Shown: piece after piece, positions 1 through 7,938 of the stretch | How positions within the stretch are numbered: position 1 is the stretch's first letter | How the letters are laid out: the number at the start of each line of letters is the position of its first letter | From: Victivallaceae bacterium | Lineage (GTDB): Bacteria > Verrucomicrobiota > Lentisphaeria > Victivallales > Victivallaceae | Length of the DNA stretch: 35,267 bases | Direction of reading: 5' to 3' | Assembly: GCA_028698975.1 (NCBI GenBank) | Contig: JAQVVK010000001.1 | Location: 1-35,267 of the forward strand | The notes under the pieces: model-generated | Database searches by the model: none | Seen by the model: the letters and a program-made list of their open reading frames with translations, nothing else | What the model was told of the DNA's origin: nothing | Position numbers and translations under genes: made by a program

Positions 1-117
1 GGAGTCGCGCCCCTTCATCGGGCGTATCGCGTCGCGGAGAGTTTGACCGTCGCGCAGCAGAGCGAAACCGGCGTTGCGGCCGGCCAGATCGACTGCGGCG
101 GAAAGGATTGGCTTCAT
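1..117 (-). CDS. Probable TsaB-like protein, N-terminal 39 codons (runs off the window)
   Basis: Only the first 39 codons are present; the gene continues beyond base 1. The visible peptide starts MKPILSAAVDLAGRNAGFAL and continues with LLRDGQ, then a PMKGRDS segment. This resembles the start of TsaB, the inactive ASKHA-fold partner of TsaD in making the universal tRNA modification t6A: a short beta strand with an invariant Asp, a second strand ending in LLRDG, then a K/RG-[HR]-[DS]-S turn. Its ATG overlaps the stop of the decarboxylase gene in an ATGA arrangement, so it is the promoter-distal gene of that operon and probably translationally coupled. The fragment is short, so another ASKHA-fold protein cannot be excluded. 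Confidence 0.5.
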   Translation of the reverse strand, partial: MKPILSAAVDLAGRNAGFALLRDGQTLRDAIRPMKGRDS

Positions 118-1334
118 TTTTCCATGCACTCCGAAAGAATTTGTTGGGTCATTTCTTCGACCGATTGGCGGCGTCGCTCCATTATCACGCGACCTTGCGA
201 AATCACCACCTCGGCAGGCATCGGCCGAAGATTGTATATGCCGCCCATCGAGTAACAGTATGCTCCGGCGTTTTCGATCGCCAGGATGTCGTATTCGCGG
301 ATTTCCGGCAGTTCGCGCTGTTCGGCGAAGCGGTCGCCGGTTTCGCAGATATTGCCGCAAACATCGTATATCTGTTTTTTGCCGTCCGGGTTGGAGAGGT
401 TGCGGATATGGTGATAGGCGTTGTAAAGCACCGGCCTTATCAGCTGCGGAAACCCGGAATCACACCCGGCTATGACCCGGCTGCGGTTGTGTTTTATGGT
501 GTTCACCTCGGTGAGCAGCAGACCCGACTCGGCCGCCATATATTTGCCCGGCTCGAAATACATGGCCAGCTTCCGCCCGTAACTTTTGCAGAAATCCTCA
601 AATATACGGGTGATCTCGGCCCCCATCGCCACATAGTCGATGCGATGCTCGTCGGGGCGGTACGGCACCTTGAAGCCGCCGCCGAAATCAAGAAACTGCA
701 GCTCCGGGAAGTTTTCCTGAGTGGCGATCGCCATCAGGTTTTTCATGCTGCGAAACACCGACTCGGCATGTTGCAGGCCGCTTCCGGTGTGTTCGTGCAG
801 GCCGACCACATGCAAGCCGCCCTTTTTGACCAGAGCTTTGACTTCATCGACCGCGTCAAGCAAAATGCCGAACTTGGTGAGATCGCCGCCGGTCATGGTC
901 TTGGCGTTGTCGCCGTCGCATACATCGGGGTTGAATCGCAGACAGAGCGTTGCTCCAGGATGCTGCTCGGCGATCTTGGCCAGCCGCGACAGCGAACCGA
1001 TGTTCATGGTTACGCCGGTGGAAAGTACCTGCTCGAATTCGGCGTCGGTCATGTTGTTGGCGGTGTAGATGATCCGTTCACGCGGGAAGCCCAGTTTCAG
1101 CGCGAAAAAGACTTCGCCGGGGCTTACGGTATCCAGCCCCGCCCCCGCTTCAAGCAGCAGCTTGAGCAGACCGGGGTTGTAATTGGCTTTCATCGCATAG
1201 CGTATCTCCAGCTTCGGATACGGTATGAAACCAAACAGATCGCGGTAACGCTCGACCATCAGGTCGCCGTCATAGACAAAAAGCGGAGTGCCGTATTCGC
1301 CGGCCAGATGTAAAAGCAAAGAGTCGCCGAGCAT
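114..1334 (-). CDS. lysA: Diaminopimelate decarboxylase (fold-type III PLP enzyme)
   Basis: This 406-residue protein should decarboxylate meso-diaminopimelate to L-lysine, the last step of lysine synthesis, in the cytoplasm. The PLP lysine is K49 in YAMKAN. The HEHTGSG segment and the glycine loop DFGGGF bind cofactor phosphate in this family. CETGD is the variant of the LysA CES[GS]D motif that supplies the active-site cysteine across the dimer. The ending NAGAYCYSMGG..YN.RP.PAEV is typical of LysA rather than ornithine or arginine decarboxylases, and the length is normal (about 400-430). It lies 7 bases after the cupin gene and overlaps the TsaB-like gene by 4 bases. A related substrate, such as carboxynorspermidine, cannot be excluded from motifs alone. 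Confidence 0.83.
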   Translation of the reverse strand: MLGDSLLLHLAGEYGTPLFVYDGDLMVERYRDLFGFIPYPKLEIRYAMKANYNPGLLKLLLEAGAGLDTVSPGEVFFALKLGFPRERIIYTANNMTDAEFEQVLSTGVTMNIGSLSRLAKIAEQHPGATLCLRFNPDVCDGDNAKTMTGGDLTKFGILLDAVDEVKALVKKGGLHVVGLHEHTGSGLQHAESVFRSMKNLMAIATQENFPELQFLDFGGGFKVPYRPDEHRIDYVAMGAEITRIFEDFCKSYGRKLAMYFEPGKYMAAESGLLLTEVNTIKHNRSRVIAGCDSGFPQLIRPVLYNAYHHIRNLSNPDGKKQIYDVCGNICETGDRFAEQRELPEIREYDILAIENAGAYCYSMGGIYNLRPMPAEVVISQGRVIMERRRQSVEEMTQQILSECMEK

Positions 1335-1341
1335 GATTTCC

Positions 1342-1692
1342 TCAGTAGTTGGAAACCACGGCCAGCACCTCGAGCGTATCGTCGCCGATGTTGCGGATCG
1401 CGTGGAAGTCGCCGTTGCCGGTCAGCATGGAGTCGCCGGCGGTGAGTTTCACGGCTTCGCCGTTGTCGTTGACTTCGGCGGTGCCGCTTAAAATCACGAA
1501 AATCTCGTCTTCCGAGTCGTGCGGATGCGGCCCGATCGAACAGCCCGGCTCGATGGTCAGTTTGGCGAACATGCGGTTTTTAGACCGCATTTCGGTACCC
1601 GGCTCCCAATAGTGCTCGACCTTGATCGAACCCTTGCCGCCGCGCATTTCGTTGCGGACTTCCTTGCGGTATTCTCCCGCTTTGCGTATCAT
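1342..1692 (-). CDS. Small single-domain cupin protein
   Basis: This 116-residue protein is one conserved cupin barrel. Motif 1 is visible as GPHPHDSEDEIFVILSG, with metal-ligand candidates H56, H58 and E63. Motif 2 supplies H97 in GNGDFHAIRNIG. Three His and one Glu is the usual cupin metal set, so it probably binds Fe, Mn or Zn. There is no signal peptide, so it should be cytoplasmic. The substrate is unknown: small cupins range from isomerases and dioxygenases to sugar-binding sensors. It sits 4 bases after the activase/dehydratase gene and 7 bases before lysA, so it is almost certainly co-transcribed with both. Confidence 0.8.
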   Translation of the reverse strand: MIRKAGEYRKEVRNEMRGGKGSIKVEHYWEPGTEMRSKNRMFAKLTIEPGCSIGPHPHDSEDEIFVILSGTAEVNDNGEAVKLTAGDSMLTGNGDFHAIRNIGDDTLEVLAVVSNY

Positions 1693-1696
1693 GATG

Positions 1697-3796
1697 TTAT
1701 TTCCCCTCTTTCAACGGTCCGAATATATTACCGTACTTGCGCTCGTTAAGAGCCTCAATGTAGGCGGAAACCTTGGTCTCGGTACTGCACGGGTCGATGG
1801 TCGTATCCACGCAGTCGCCGTCGAGCACCAGAAGCGGCACCGCGGCCTTGTTGAGTTCTTCGCGCAGATGCTTGACAAACGAGGCGTCCGACATCGAGCA
1901 GCGCCCGAAACCGTGGTTGTAGAGGATGCAGCCGTTGAAGCTGATCTTCTTGGCCTCGTCGATGATCGAACGCACCCGCAGCCCGGGGTCCATGAACCCG
2001 GTGGTCATGATCTTGCGGGCCAGCGACCGGTAGGGATCGGCCGGGTCCAGAGGCTGCCAGCCGACGAAGTTGACCTCCTCAAAGACGATCGGCGCATGGC
2101 AGCTGTCCTCGATATAGTCAAGCAGCGCGCTGTCGTAAAACGGCGGCAGGTGGAGCCAGAGCAGCCGGTGGGTGTCTTCGAGTTTGACCGAGTCGCCGAT
2201 CTCTTCGCGTATTTGCAGAAGCTCGGTGTAAAGTTGTTTTTGAATCTCCGCGAGTTCGGGGCGGCCCCAAAGCTGGCTGAAGATGTTGGCGAAATAAATC
2301 GCCTGACTGCCGCGCAGAAGCGGCGGCGAATTGTAACGAAGCTCGTTGCAGAGCTGTGAATAATGACGCGCTTCGTTGGAGTGTTCGCAGGCCTCGGCAA
2401 GTTTTTTCGGGTCCATTTTCAACCCGGTGGCTTTTTCGAGCAGGCGCACCGAACGCTCCAGCTCCTCGGCCAGATGTTCGACCGTCATGCCGCTGTTTTC
2501 GTCGTTGGGCGGCGTCGGAAGCGAGAAGAAATTGTCGTTGATGCCGTAGGCGCGGGCCAGGTCGCGGAAGATGCGCTCTCCCTGCTGGCAGGGCTGGGCG
2601 GTCGATACACAAAAGTCCGGCTTGGGCAGCGGCACGCCCTCGAGCACCCGCAGAAACGAGCAGGTTTCGCCGGAGAAGCCTTTGCAGGCGGCTTTGTCAA
2701 ATGCGCGTTTGATCTTGTGCTGGTTGCGGGCGAAAAGAGCCGCATAGGTTTCGAGCGTAAGCGAACGCACGCCGATCGCGTTCAATACTTCGGTCGGGAA
2801 GAAGAGATTGCGCCAGACCAGCGGCTTGCCCTTGCCCGGCAGCGTGCCGGCGAGGAAGTCCTTGCGGGTGGCGTGGGTGCGCATGTTGATCGACTCCAGA
2901 TTGCGGGTCGGCACCGGTGCGCCGACCGAGTGGTCAAGCCGCCCCTTGAGTTCGGAGAATTCGAGCGCGAGCTTGGCCGCGCCGAGCGCGCCCATCACGC
3001 CGTTGAAATCGGGTATGACGATCTCGTTGCCGGTGATGATCTTGAGGTAATGCGCCACGGCGCGGTTGTAGGCTACGCCGCCCTGAAAGAGGATCGTGCC
3101 TTTGTACCCCAGAAACAGCTCGCCGACGCCGGACATGATGGTGCGGGCCTGAGCGCGGCAGGCTCCGCCGATGATGTCGCCCAGAGGAAAGCGGTTCTTA
3201 AACTTGTTGATGCTGGTGGCCGAAAGCACCGCGCAGACCGATGAAAATTCAAGGTCGCTGTCGTAGTTGGCGCGGTCGGCCATCTCCTCGACCGGCACGT
3301 TGAGTTTGGCGGCGACGCTGTCGAGAAACGCCCCGGTGCCGGCGGCGCAGATGCCGCTCATCTTGTAGTTCCACATGCGCATGTTGTCGTTGAACACCAT
3401 CGCCTTGCTGTCCTGGCCGCCGACGTCGAGGATCGCCTTGACATCGGGGTAGTAGCAGCGCGCGCCCGCCACATGGGCGGTGACTTCGCTCACCCGGAAA
3501 TCATAGGGGAGAAAGTCGGCGGTGTCGGAAACGATCTGGCTGCCGGTCACGACGGTGCAGGCAACGTCGCTCAGACTGGCGACTCCGGCGTCTTGCAGAA
3601 ACTTATCCACCGTCTGGCGGAGCTGGCCGAAATTGCAGGCTCCGCACTTGGAGCATACTCCGGCGCAGCGGACGCGCCCGGTGTCCACCGGTTTGGTGCG
3701 CTGGTAGATGTAGTGACGAACTTTGCCCCGGTCGTTCATCAGGACGGCCTTGAAAGTAGTGCTTCCAATGTCCACCCCGAGGTAGGTCTTTTCCAT
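1697..3796 (-). CDS. Fused 2-hydroxyacyl-CoA dehydratase activase / dehydratase-like protein
   Basis: Residues about 1-285 form an ASKHA ATPase of the HgdC/BadF/BcrD activase family. They show the phosphate loop GVDIGSTTFKAVL, VGGQDSKA, and C150 (SGICAAGTGAF) and C188 (SSVCAVLSATS), spaced like the two cysteines that hold a [4Fe-4S] cluster between two activase monomers. Residues about 320-695 resemble the HgdB/HGD-D dehydratase subunit, with candidate cluster ligands C371, C379, C396 and C403 and a late NHGFGRC...DGDCVD region. The family uses ATP hydrolysis to push a low-potential electron into a radical dehydratase or reductase. Activase and dehydratase are normally separate proteins, but here they are one chain. 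An extra C-x3-C-x2-C-x2-C motif lies at residues 44-54. No second dehydratase subunit is visible nearby. The substrate is unknown; a double-cubane-cluster reductase is an alternative. Confidence 0.8.
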   Translation of the reverse strand: MEKTYLGVDIGSTTFKAVLMNDRGKVRHYIYQRTKPVDTGRVRCAGVCSKCGACNFGQLRQTVDKFLQDAGVASLSDVACTVVTGSQIVSDTADFLPYDFRVSEVTAHVAGARCYYPDVKAILDVGGQDSKAMVFNDNMRMWNYKMSGICAAGTGAFLDSVAAKLNVPVEEMADRANYDSDLEFSSVCAVLSATSINKFKNRFPLGDIIGGACRAQARTIMSGVGELFLGYKGTILFQGGVAYNRAVAHYLKIITGNEIVIPDFNGVMGALGAAKLALEFSELKGRLDHSVGAPVPTRNLESINMRTHATRKDFLAGTLPGKGKPLVWRNLFFPTEVLNAIGVRSLTLETYAALFARNQHKIKRAFDKAACKGFSGETCSFLRVLEGVPLPKPDFCVSTAQPCQQGERIFRDLARAYGINDNFFSLPTPPNDENSGMTVEHLAEELERSVRLLEKATGLKMDPKKLAEACEHSNEARHYSQLCNELRYNSPPLLRGSQAIYFANIFSQLWGRPELAEIQKQLYTELLQIREEIGDSVKLEDTHRLLWLHLPPFYDSALLDYIEDSCHAPIVFEEVNFVGWQPLDPADPYRSLARKIMTTGFMDPGLRVRSIIDEAKKISFNGCILYNHGFGRCSMSDASFVKHLREELNKAAVPLLVLDGDCVDTTIDPCSTETKVSAYIEALNERKYGNIFGPLKEGK

Positions 3797-3841
3797 AATT
3801 TCATATCCTGTATGGGTTGTTTCTGTAAAATCGATCAGCTT

Positions 3842-3870
3842 AATATATCACTCGTATGTATTTTTTTCAA
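3842..3870 (-). promoter_or_regulatory. Sigma70-type promoter for the activase-cupin-lysA operon
   Basis: On the minus strand, TTGAAA (3865-3870) and TATATT (3842-3847) are separated by exactly 17 bases. Each hexamer matches five of six consensus positions. The start codon at 3796 lies about 40 bases downstream of the predicted transcription start, and an AGGA ribosome site precedes it. The same pair of hexamers with the same spacing recurs in front of the aldolase-like gene at 29965. Confidence 0.6.
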
Positions 3871-3888
3871 TTATAGGTGTCGCCAAAC

Positions 3889-3917
3889 TGGAAAAATTGC
3901 CATTATGGGGTTATCTT
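3889..3917 (+). promoter_or_regulatory. Possible weak promoter for the SNF2 helicase gene
   Basis: TGGAAA (3889-3894) and TATCTT (3912-3917) are 17 bases apart, each matching four of six sigma70 consensus positions, about 34 bases before the ATG at 3951. It is weak alone, but the prepilin gene at 34109 has TGGACA-N17-TATCTT in the same position. Confidence 0.3.
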
Positions 3918-3950
3918 ATATGTTCACGGTTTTACACCAACGGAGTTGCG

Positions 3951-6900
3951 ATGAAAAAAAGCTTCGAAGATCGTTTGGCGGAGATCGCCACGCCGATTGA
4001 GATCAAAGCGGCCAAGGCATTGCTCAAGGCCAAAGCCCTGCTCGGCGCATGGCGCGACGCCGCCGGCACCCTGATCGGCTGTTTTCAGGACGGCGGGCTT
4101 GTCCGCGTCGCGGTCAAAACCGGTGAAACCGCTTCCGGAGAGTGTTCGCAGTGCGGCGGCCGCCATCGCAAGCTGTGCCGTCACGCGGTCGCGCTGGTGA
4201 TGTACGGCGGCCGCTTCAATCCGGCGGTGGCGGCGGCCTCGTCGGGCGAGGAAGCCGCCCGCTACTACGGCGGTCTGGTGCGCAAGTCGCTGGCCGAGTT
4301 GATCGAGCGGGCCGCGCCGCCCAAGGCGTGGCTGGAAGTCTTTGCCGAATCGGCTTTTCCCCATGTGCCGAGCAAGTGGGAGACCGCCTCGCTGTCGGTC
4401 AAGATGTATTGCGGCGACCGCAGTTATCTCGGAAACCTCAACAATCTGCGCAAACTTTATTTTGAAAAATCGCTGACCGTCACGCTGAAATTTGAACAGC
4501 TTTCGCTGCAGGAGCAGCAGATCGTGCGTTTTCTGGCGGTGTTTGGAGAGGCCGACAACTCAAAAATTCAACTTGACGCCGAAAACACCACCGAATTCTT
4601 TCATTCGCTGATCGATTTCCCGCGCTTCTACCGCAACGGCCGCCAGCTCAAGGTGCGGCGCGAATCAGCCGAACCGGTGCTGCTGGTATCCGACGGCGAT
4701 CAGCCGCATCTCTCGCCAGGCGTCAAAGTGGCGGGGGCGTTGCTGCCCTGCGCCTCGGCCAAGGTGATTACCGGCCGCTCCGGGTGCTGGATCGGCCACG
4801 AGGGTGAATATTTCTTTATCCCGGCGGTCTGCGAGATCAGCTGGCTCCGTAACTTTTTCCGCTCCGCCGAATTGAAGCCGCCGGCCGGCAAAAGCGTTGA
4901 CGAGTATCTGGCCGGGTTCCCGCTGCCGGTTGTACGCGGCGCAAAACTGGAGACCGAAACCCGTTCCGGCGGGATTCTGCTTGATTGCGAGTTCGGCAAC
5001 GACCGGCTCGATCTTGCGGTGCATTATATTTACGGCAGCGCGTCGGGTGCACTGTCCGCCTTTCCGCCCGGCACCGGGCGGCTGGTGCGCGAAGGCACGG
5101 TCTTTTGGCGGCGCGACGAGGCGATGGAGCGCGAATTTGAAAACGATCTGGAGCTGTTTGGGTTCGAAGGGCGCGACGGCCTCTTCCGTTTGGCCGGTGC
5201 GCTTCAGGCCGGGCTTTTCCTCGACCGCGCTCTGCCCGAAATGCTGCGCCGCCGCCCCGGCCTCTCGCTTTCCGGGCGGCTGGCCGCCATGCTGCGGGGA
5301 GCCGATGGCGTGCCGGGTATTTCGCTTGACTGCCACCTGATCGCTCGCCGCGACGACGGTTTTGCGGTCGGCTACAAACTTGAATCGATGGGAACCCCGC
5401 TGGACTGGAAGGTCTGCCGTGCCGCCGCCGACTCCCGTCTGCCCTACATCATCGTGCCGGGGCGCGGCATCGCGGCTTTGTCCGACGCGGCGGCCGCATT
5501 TTTCCGGGCGGCTCCGGGCGCGATGCGCAAACTTGACGCGGCCGCCCGTTGTTTTGAAGTGCCCGATTTTGCCGCGGCCTATTATACCCGTATCGCCGCC
5601 GCCATGCCGGGGGCGTTGGTGCCGGAGATCGCCGCCGGGCCGCAGATGCGCGACAGCGGCGACCCCGGCCGCCGTTTCGAGTTCAAGGGCGAACTTCGCG
5701 GCTATCAGCGCGACGGCGTCGCCTTTTTGCAGCGCATGACCGACCGCGGACTCAACGCGGTGCTGGCCGATGAAATGGGTTTGGGTAAAACCGTGCAACT
5801 GCTCGCTTTGCTCGCTTCGCGCATGGGGCGTGATTCACTGCCTGCGCTCATCGTCTGCCCGGCGTCGCTGGTCACCAACTGGGAGCGCGAAGCCAACCGC
5901 TTCGTGCCGGACTTCAAGGTATCGGCTCCGGCGACCGGGGTTGACCGCGAAAAACTCTGGAAAAAGCCCGGCAAGTGCAACATCGTGATCTTATCTTATG
6001 CGGCGGCGCGGCTTTCGTCCGACGCGCTGCGTCATCTGCGTTTCAGCTTTCTGGTGCTTGACGAAGCCCAGCACATCAAGAACCCCGGCTCCTGCAACGC
6101 CAAAAACTGCAAGAGCATCGACGCGGATCACCGCATTGTGCTTTCGGGCACGCCGCTGGAAAATTCGCCGGACGATCTTTGGAGCATCATGGATTTTCTG
6201 CATCACGGCATGCTCGGTACGCTGGCCGGGTTCCGGAGGTTCTATTCGGGCATTGCCGGGGATCAGGCGTTGCAGTGCGATCTGGCCGCCCGCACCGGCG
6301 GATTCATACTGCGGCGCACCAAGTCGCAGGTCGCGGCCGATTTGCCGCCCAAGTCGGAGCATATCGTTTTTTGCGAAATGGAGCCGGAGCAGCGCGCATT
6401 GTACGACGCCATGCTGGAGCAGGGCCGCCGGGAGCTGGCCGCGTTGAGCGGAGACAACCGCCGGGGCAACGCCACGGTGTTCACCACGCTGCTGCGCTTG
6501 AGGCAGATATGCTGTCACCCCGCGCTTTTGCCGGACGGGGCGGGGCGGGGCGTGCCGTCGGCCAAGACCGAACTTCTGCTTGAATTGCTGCACGAGCATA
6601 TCGACAGTCATCACCGCATGCTGATGTTCAGTCAATTCACCAGTCTGCTGGCGTTGACCATACCGGAGCTGGAGCGCGACGGTATCGCCTTTGAATATCT
6701 CGACGGCGCGACCAGAAACCGCCAGCAGAGGGTCGATCACTTTAACGAAACCCCGGAAATACCGCTTTTCTTGCTCAGTTTGAAAGCCGGCGGCACCGGG
6801 TTGAACCTCACTTCGGCCGACACGGTCATCATCTACGACCCCTGGTGGAACCCGGCGGTCGAGTTGCAGGCCGCCGACCGCACCCACCGGATCGGGCAAA

Positions 6901-7061
6901 GCCGCCCGGTGAGTACGTTGAAGCTGGTGGTGCGCGATTCGATCGAAGAAAAGATACTTGCGCTTCAGGAAAAGAAGCAGCAGATATTCGACGCGGTGAT
7001 CGACAATCCGGCCGCCGCCTCCTCGCTTAGTATCGACGACCTGAAACTTCTGCTCAACTGA
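3951..7061 (+). CDS. SNF2-family DEAD/DEAH helicase with N-terminal SWIM-like zinc motif
   Basis: This 1036-residue protein is a bacterial Swi2/Snf2-type double-stranded DNA translocase of the HepA/RapA-like group. Near the N-terminus C65-x2-C68, then C76-x-H78, form a SWIM-like zinc motif; SWIM usually begins C-x-C, so this is a variant. The motor occupies about residues 580-1030. It has Walker A in DEMGLGKT (about 607-614), a DEAQ box in VLDEAQHIKN (about 703), motif III in LSGTPLEN, and C-terminal motifs LMFSQFT, SLKAGGTGLNL and DRTHRIGQ. The long region between (about 90-570) is the usual poorly conserved SNF2-associated part. I chose the ATG at 3951, which has a GGAG site, over an in-frame TTG at 3897 that overlaps promoter sequence. 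Its DNA or protein target is unknown. The dus gene follows after 10 bases. Confidence 0.9.
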   Translation: MKKSFEDRLAEIATPIEIKAAKALLKAKALLGAWRDAAGTLIGCFQDGGLVRVAVKTGETASGECSQCGGRHRKLCRHAVALVMYGGRFNPAVAAASSGEEAARYYGGLVRKSLAELIERAAPPKAWLEVFAESAFPHVPSKWETASLSVKMYCGDRSYLGNLNNLRKLYFEKSLTVTLKFEQLSLQEQQIVRFLAVFGEADNSKIQLDAENTTEFFHSLIDFPRFYRNGRQLKVRRESAEPVLLVSDGDQPHLSPGVKVAGALLPCASAKVITGRSGCWIGHEGEYFFIPAVCEISWLRNFFRSAELKPPAGKSVDEYLAGFPLPVVRGAKLETETRSGGILLDCEFGNDRLDLAVHYIYGSASGALSAFPPGTGRLVREGTVFWRRDEAMEREFENDLELFGFEGRDGLFRLAGALQAGLFLDRALPEMLRRRPGLSLSGRLAAMLRGADGVPGISLDCHLIARRDDGFAVGYKLESMGTPLDWKVCRAAADSRLPYIIVPGRGIAALSDAAAAFFRAAPGAMRKLDAAARCFEVPDFAAAYYTRIAAAMPGALVPEIAAGPQMRDSGDPGRRFEFKGELRGYQRDGVAFLQRMTDRGLNAVLADEMGLGKTVQLLALLASRMGRDSLPALIVCPASLVTNWEREANRFVPDFKVSAPATGVDREKLWKKPGKCNIVILSYAAARLSSDALRHLRFSFLVLDEAQHIKNPGSCNAKNCKSIDADHRIVLSGTPLENSPDDLWSIMDFLHHGMLGTLAGFRRFYSGIAGDQALQCDLAARTGGFILRRTKSQVAADLPPKSEHIVFCEMEPEQRALYDAMLEQGRRELAALSGDNRRGNATVFTTLLRLRQICCHPALLPDGAGRGVPSAKTELLLELLHEHIDSHHRMLMFSQFTSLLALTIPELERDGIAFEYLDGATRNRQQRVDHFNETPEIPLFLLSLKAGGTGLNLTSADTVIIYDPWWNPAVELQAADRTHRIGQSRPVSTLKLVVRDSIEEKILALQEKKQQIFDAVIDNPAAASSLSIDDLKLLLN

Positions 7062-7071
7062 GGAGAACCCT

Positions 7072-7866
7072 ATGGAGGTGTGGCCGGGCGCGATGGAGGG
7101 GGTGATGTCGCCTGAATTTGTACAGGCGGCAAATTCGCTTGCCCTCGTGCCGCGCTGGATCACGCCATTTCTGCGTATTTCTCAGGTAGTGCCGCGCCCG
7201 AAACTTTTATCGCGATTTGCCGCGCCGTTTCTGGCGGGGAAAGTGCCGGTGACCATACAGCTTATGGGGGTTGACGTTTCGCCGATGTGCGGAGCGGCGG
7301 AATTTTTTGCCGCCAACGGCGCGGCCGGTATTGATTTGAACTGCGCCTGTCCCAGTCGTCAGGTGATCTCCGGCGGCGCCGGCGGCGGAGCCTTGCGCGA
7401 CCCGACAAGGCTGGTCAATCTGGCCGCCGGGTTGAAGCGGGTTCTGCCGCACACACCGTTTTCGGTCAAGCTGCGGGCGGGCTTCCAAAGCCCGGATGAA
7501 TTGGATCAGCTTATTCCGCGGCTGGCCGATGTCGGGGTTGACCGGTTTTTTGTGCATTTCCGCACGGTTCGGGAGCAATATCTGCCGGTGCCGGGCCGGG
7601 TGGAGCGTTTACAGCATGCGGTCAAACTGGCCGCCGGGGTGCCGGTGATCGCCGGCGGCGACGTCGCTTCAATAATCGAGGCCGAAAGTTTGATCGCCGC
7701 CACCGGAGCGGCGGGCGTTTTTGCCGCTCGCGGCTGGCTGCGCGACCCGTGGCTGCTGCGCCGGATCGAGGGGGCAGCAGGCGGCATACCCGATGTGGAA
7801 ACCGGGCGCGAAAAGGTTTTCTCCGCCGCGAGTGCCGCCGGAGTGACGGGGGGGCGGGGGATTTAG
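7072..7866 (+). CDS. tRNA-dihydrouridine synthase family protein, probably truncated at the C-terminus
   Basis: This is a flavin-dependent Dus-family enzyme that reduces specific uridines in tRNA to dihydrouridine. Visible features are the N-terminal MEGVMSPEF loop (usually APMEGVT), the FMN-site strand TIQLMG, the catalytic cysteine C93 in NCACPS, the SVKLRAG lysine strand, FVHFRTV, and the phosphate-binding IAGGDV and ARGWLRDPW. The AGGAG ribosome site at 7061-7065 is well placed. The 264-residue frame is short for the family (about 310-350) and ends in a low-complexity stretch (AASAAGVTGGRGI) before a TAG. After that TAG the same frame stays open for 23 more codons of normal-looking sequence (see the feature at 7867). 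A point nonsense, a pair of compensating frameshifts, or an assembly error in the G-runs could explain this. Confidence 0.78.
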   Translation: MEVWPGAMEGVMSPEFVQAANSLALVPRWITPFLRISQVVPRPKLLSRFAAPFLAGKVPVTIQLMGVDVSPMCGAAEFFAANGAAGIDLNCACPSRQVISGGAGGGALRDPTRLVNLAAGLKRVLPHTPFSVKLRAGFQSPDELDQLIPRLADVGVDRFFVHFRTVREQYLPVPGRVERLQHAVKLAAGVPVIAGGDVASIIEAESLIAATGAAGVFAARGWLRDPWLLRRIEGAAGGIPDVETGREKVFSAASAAGVTGGRGI

Positions 7867-7938
7867 CTTGGCAACTTCATCTGGGGCGGACGCGAACGCA
7901 ATCCGCACTTTGCCGAACTGGTCAAAAATTTAATTTGA
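7867..7938 (+). other. In-frame remnant of the dus C-terminus beyond the TAG stop
   Basis: In the same frame as the dus gene, directly after TAG at 7864-7866, there is an open stretch LGNFIWGGRERNPHFAELV plus four residues, ending at TGA 7936-7938. It reads like a genuine protein tail, not random sequence. In the +1-shifted frame, the bases before it (about 7812-7880) can be read as FLRRECRRSDGGAGDLAW, which joins more naturally to the tail than the in-frame reading does. The tail would run 17 bases into the convergent ruvA gene. Confidence 0.5.

Noticed and set aside
108..1313. A 401-codon plus-strand frame opposite lysA
   Set aside because: It mirrors lysA almost exactly and contains no known motif.
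3897..3950. Upstream TTG start that would lengthen the SNF2 helicase by 18 residues
   Set aside because: It lies within the putative promoter and lacks a ribosome site; ATG 3951 has GGAG at the right distance.
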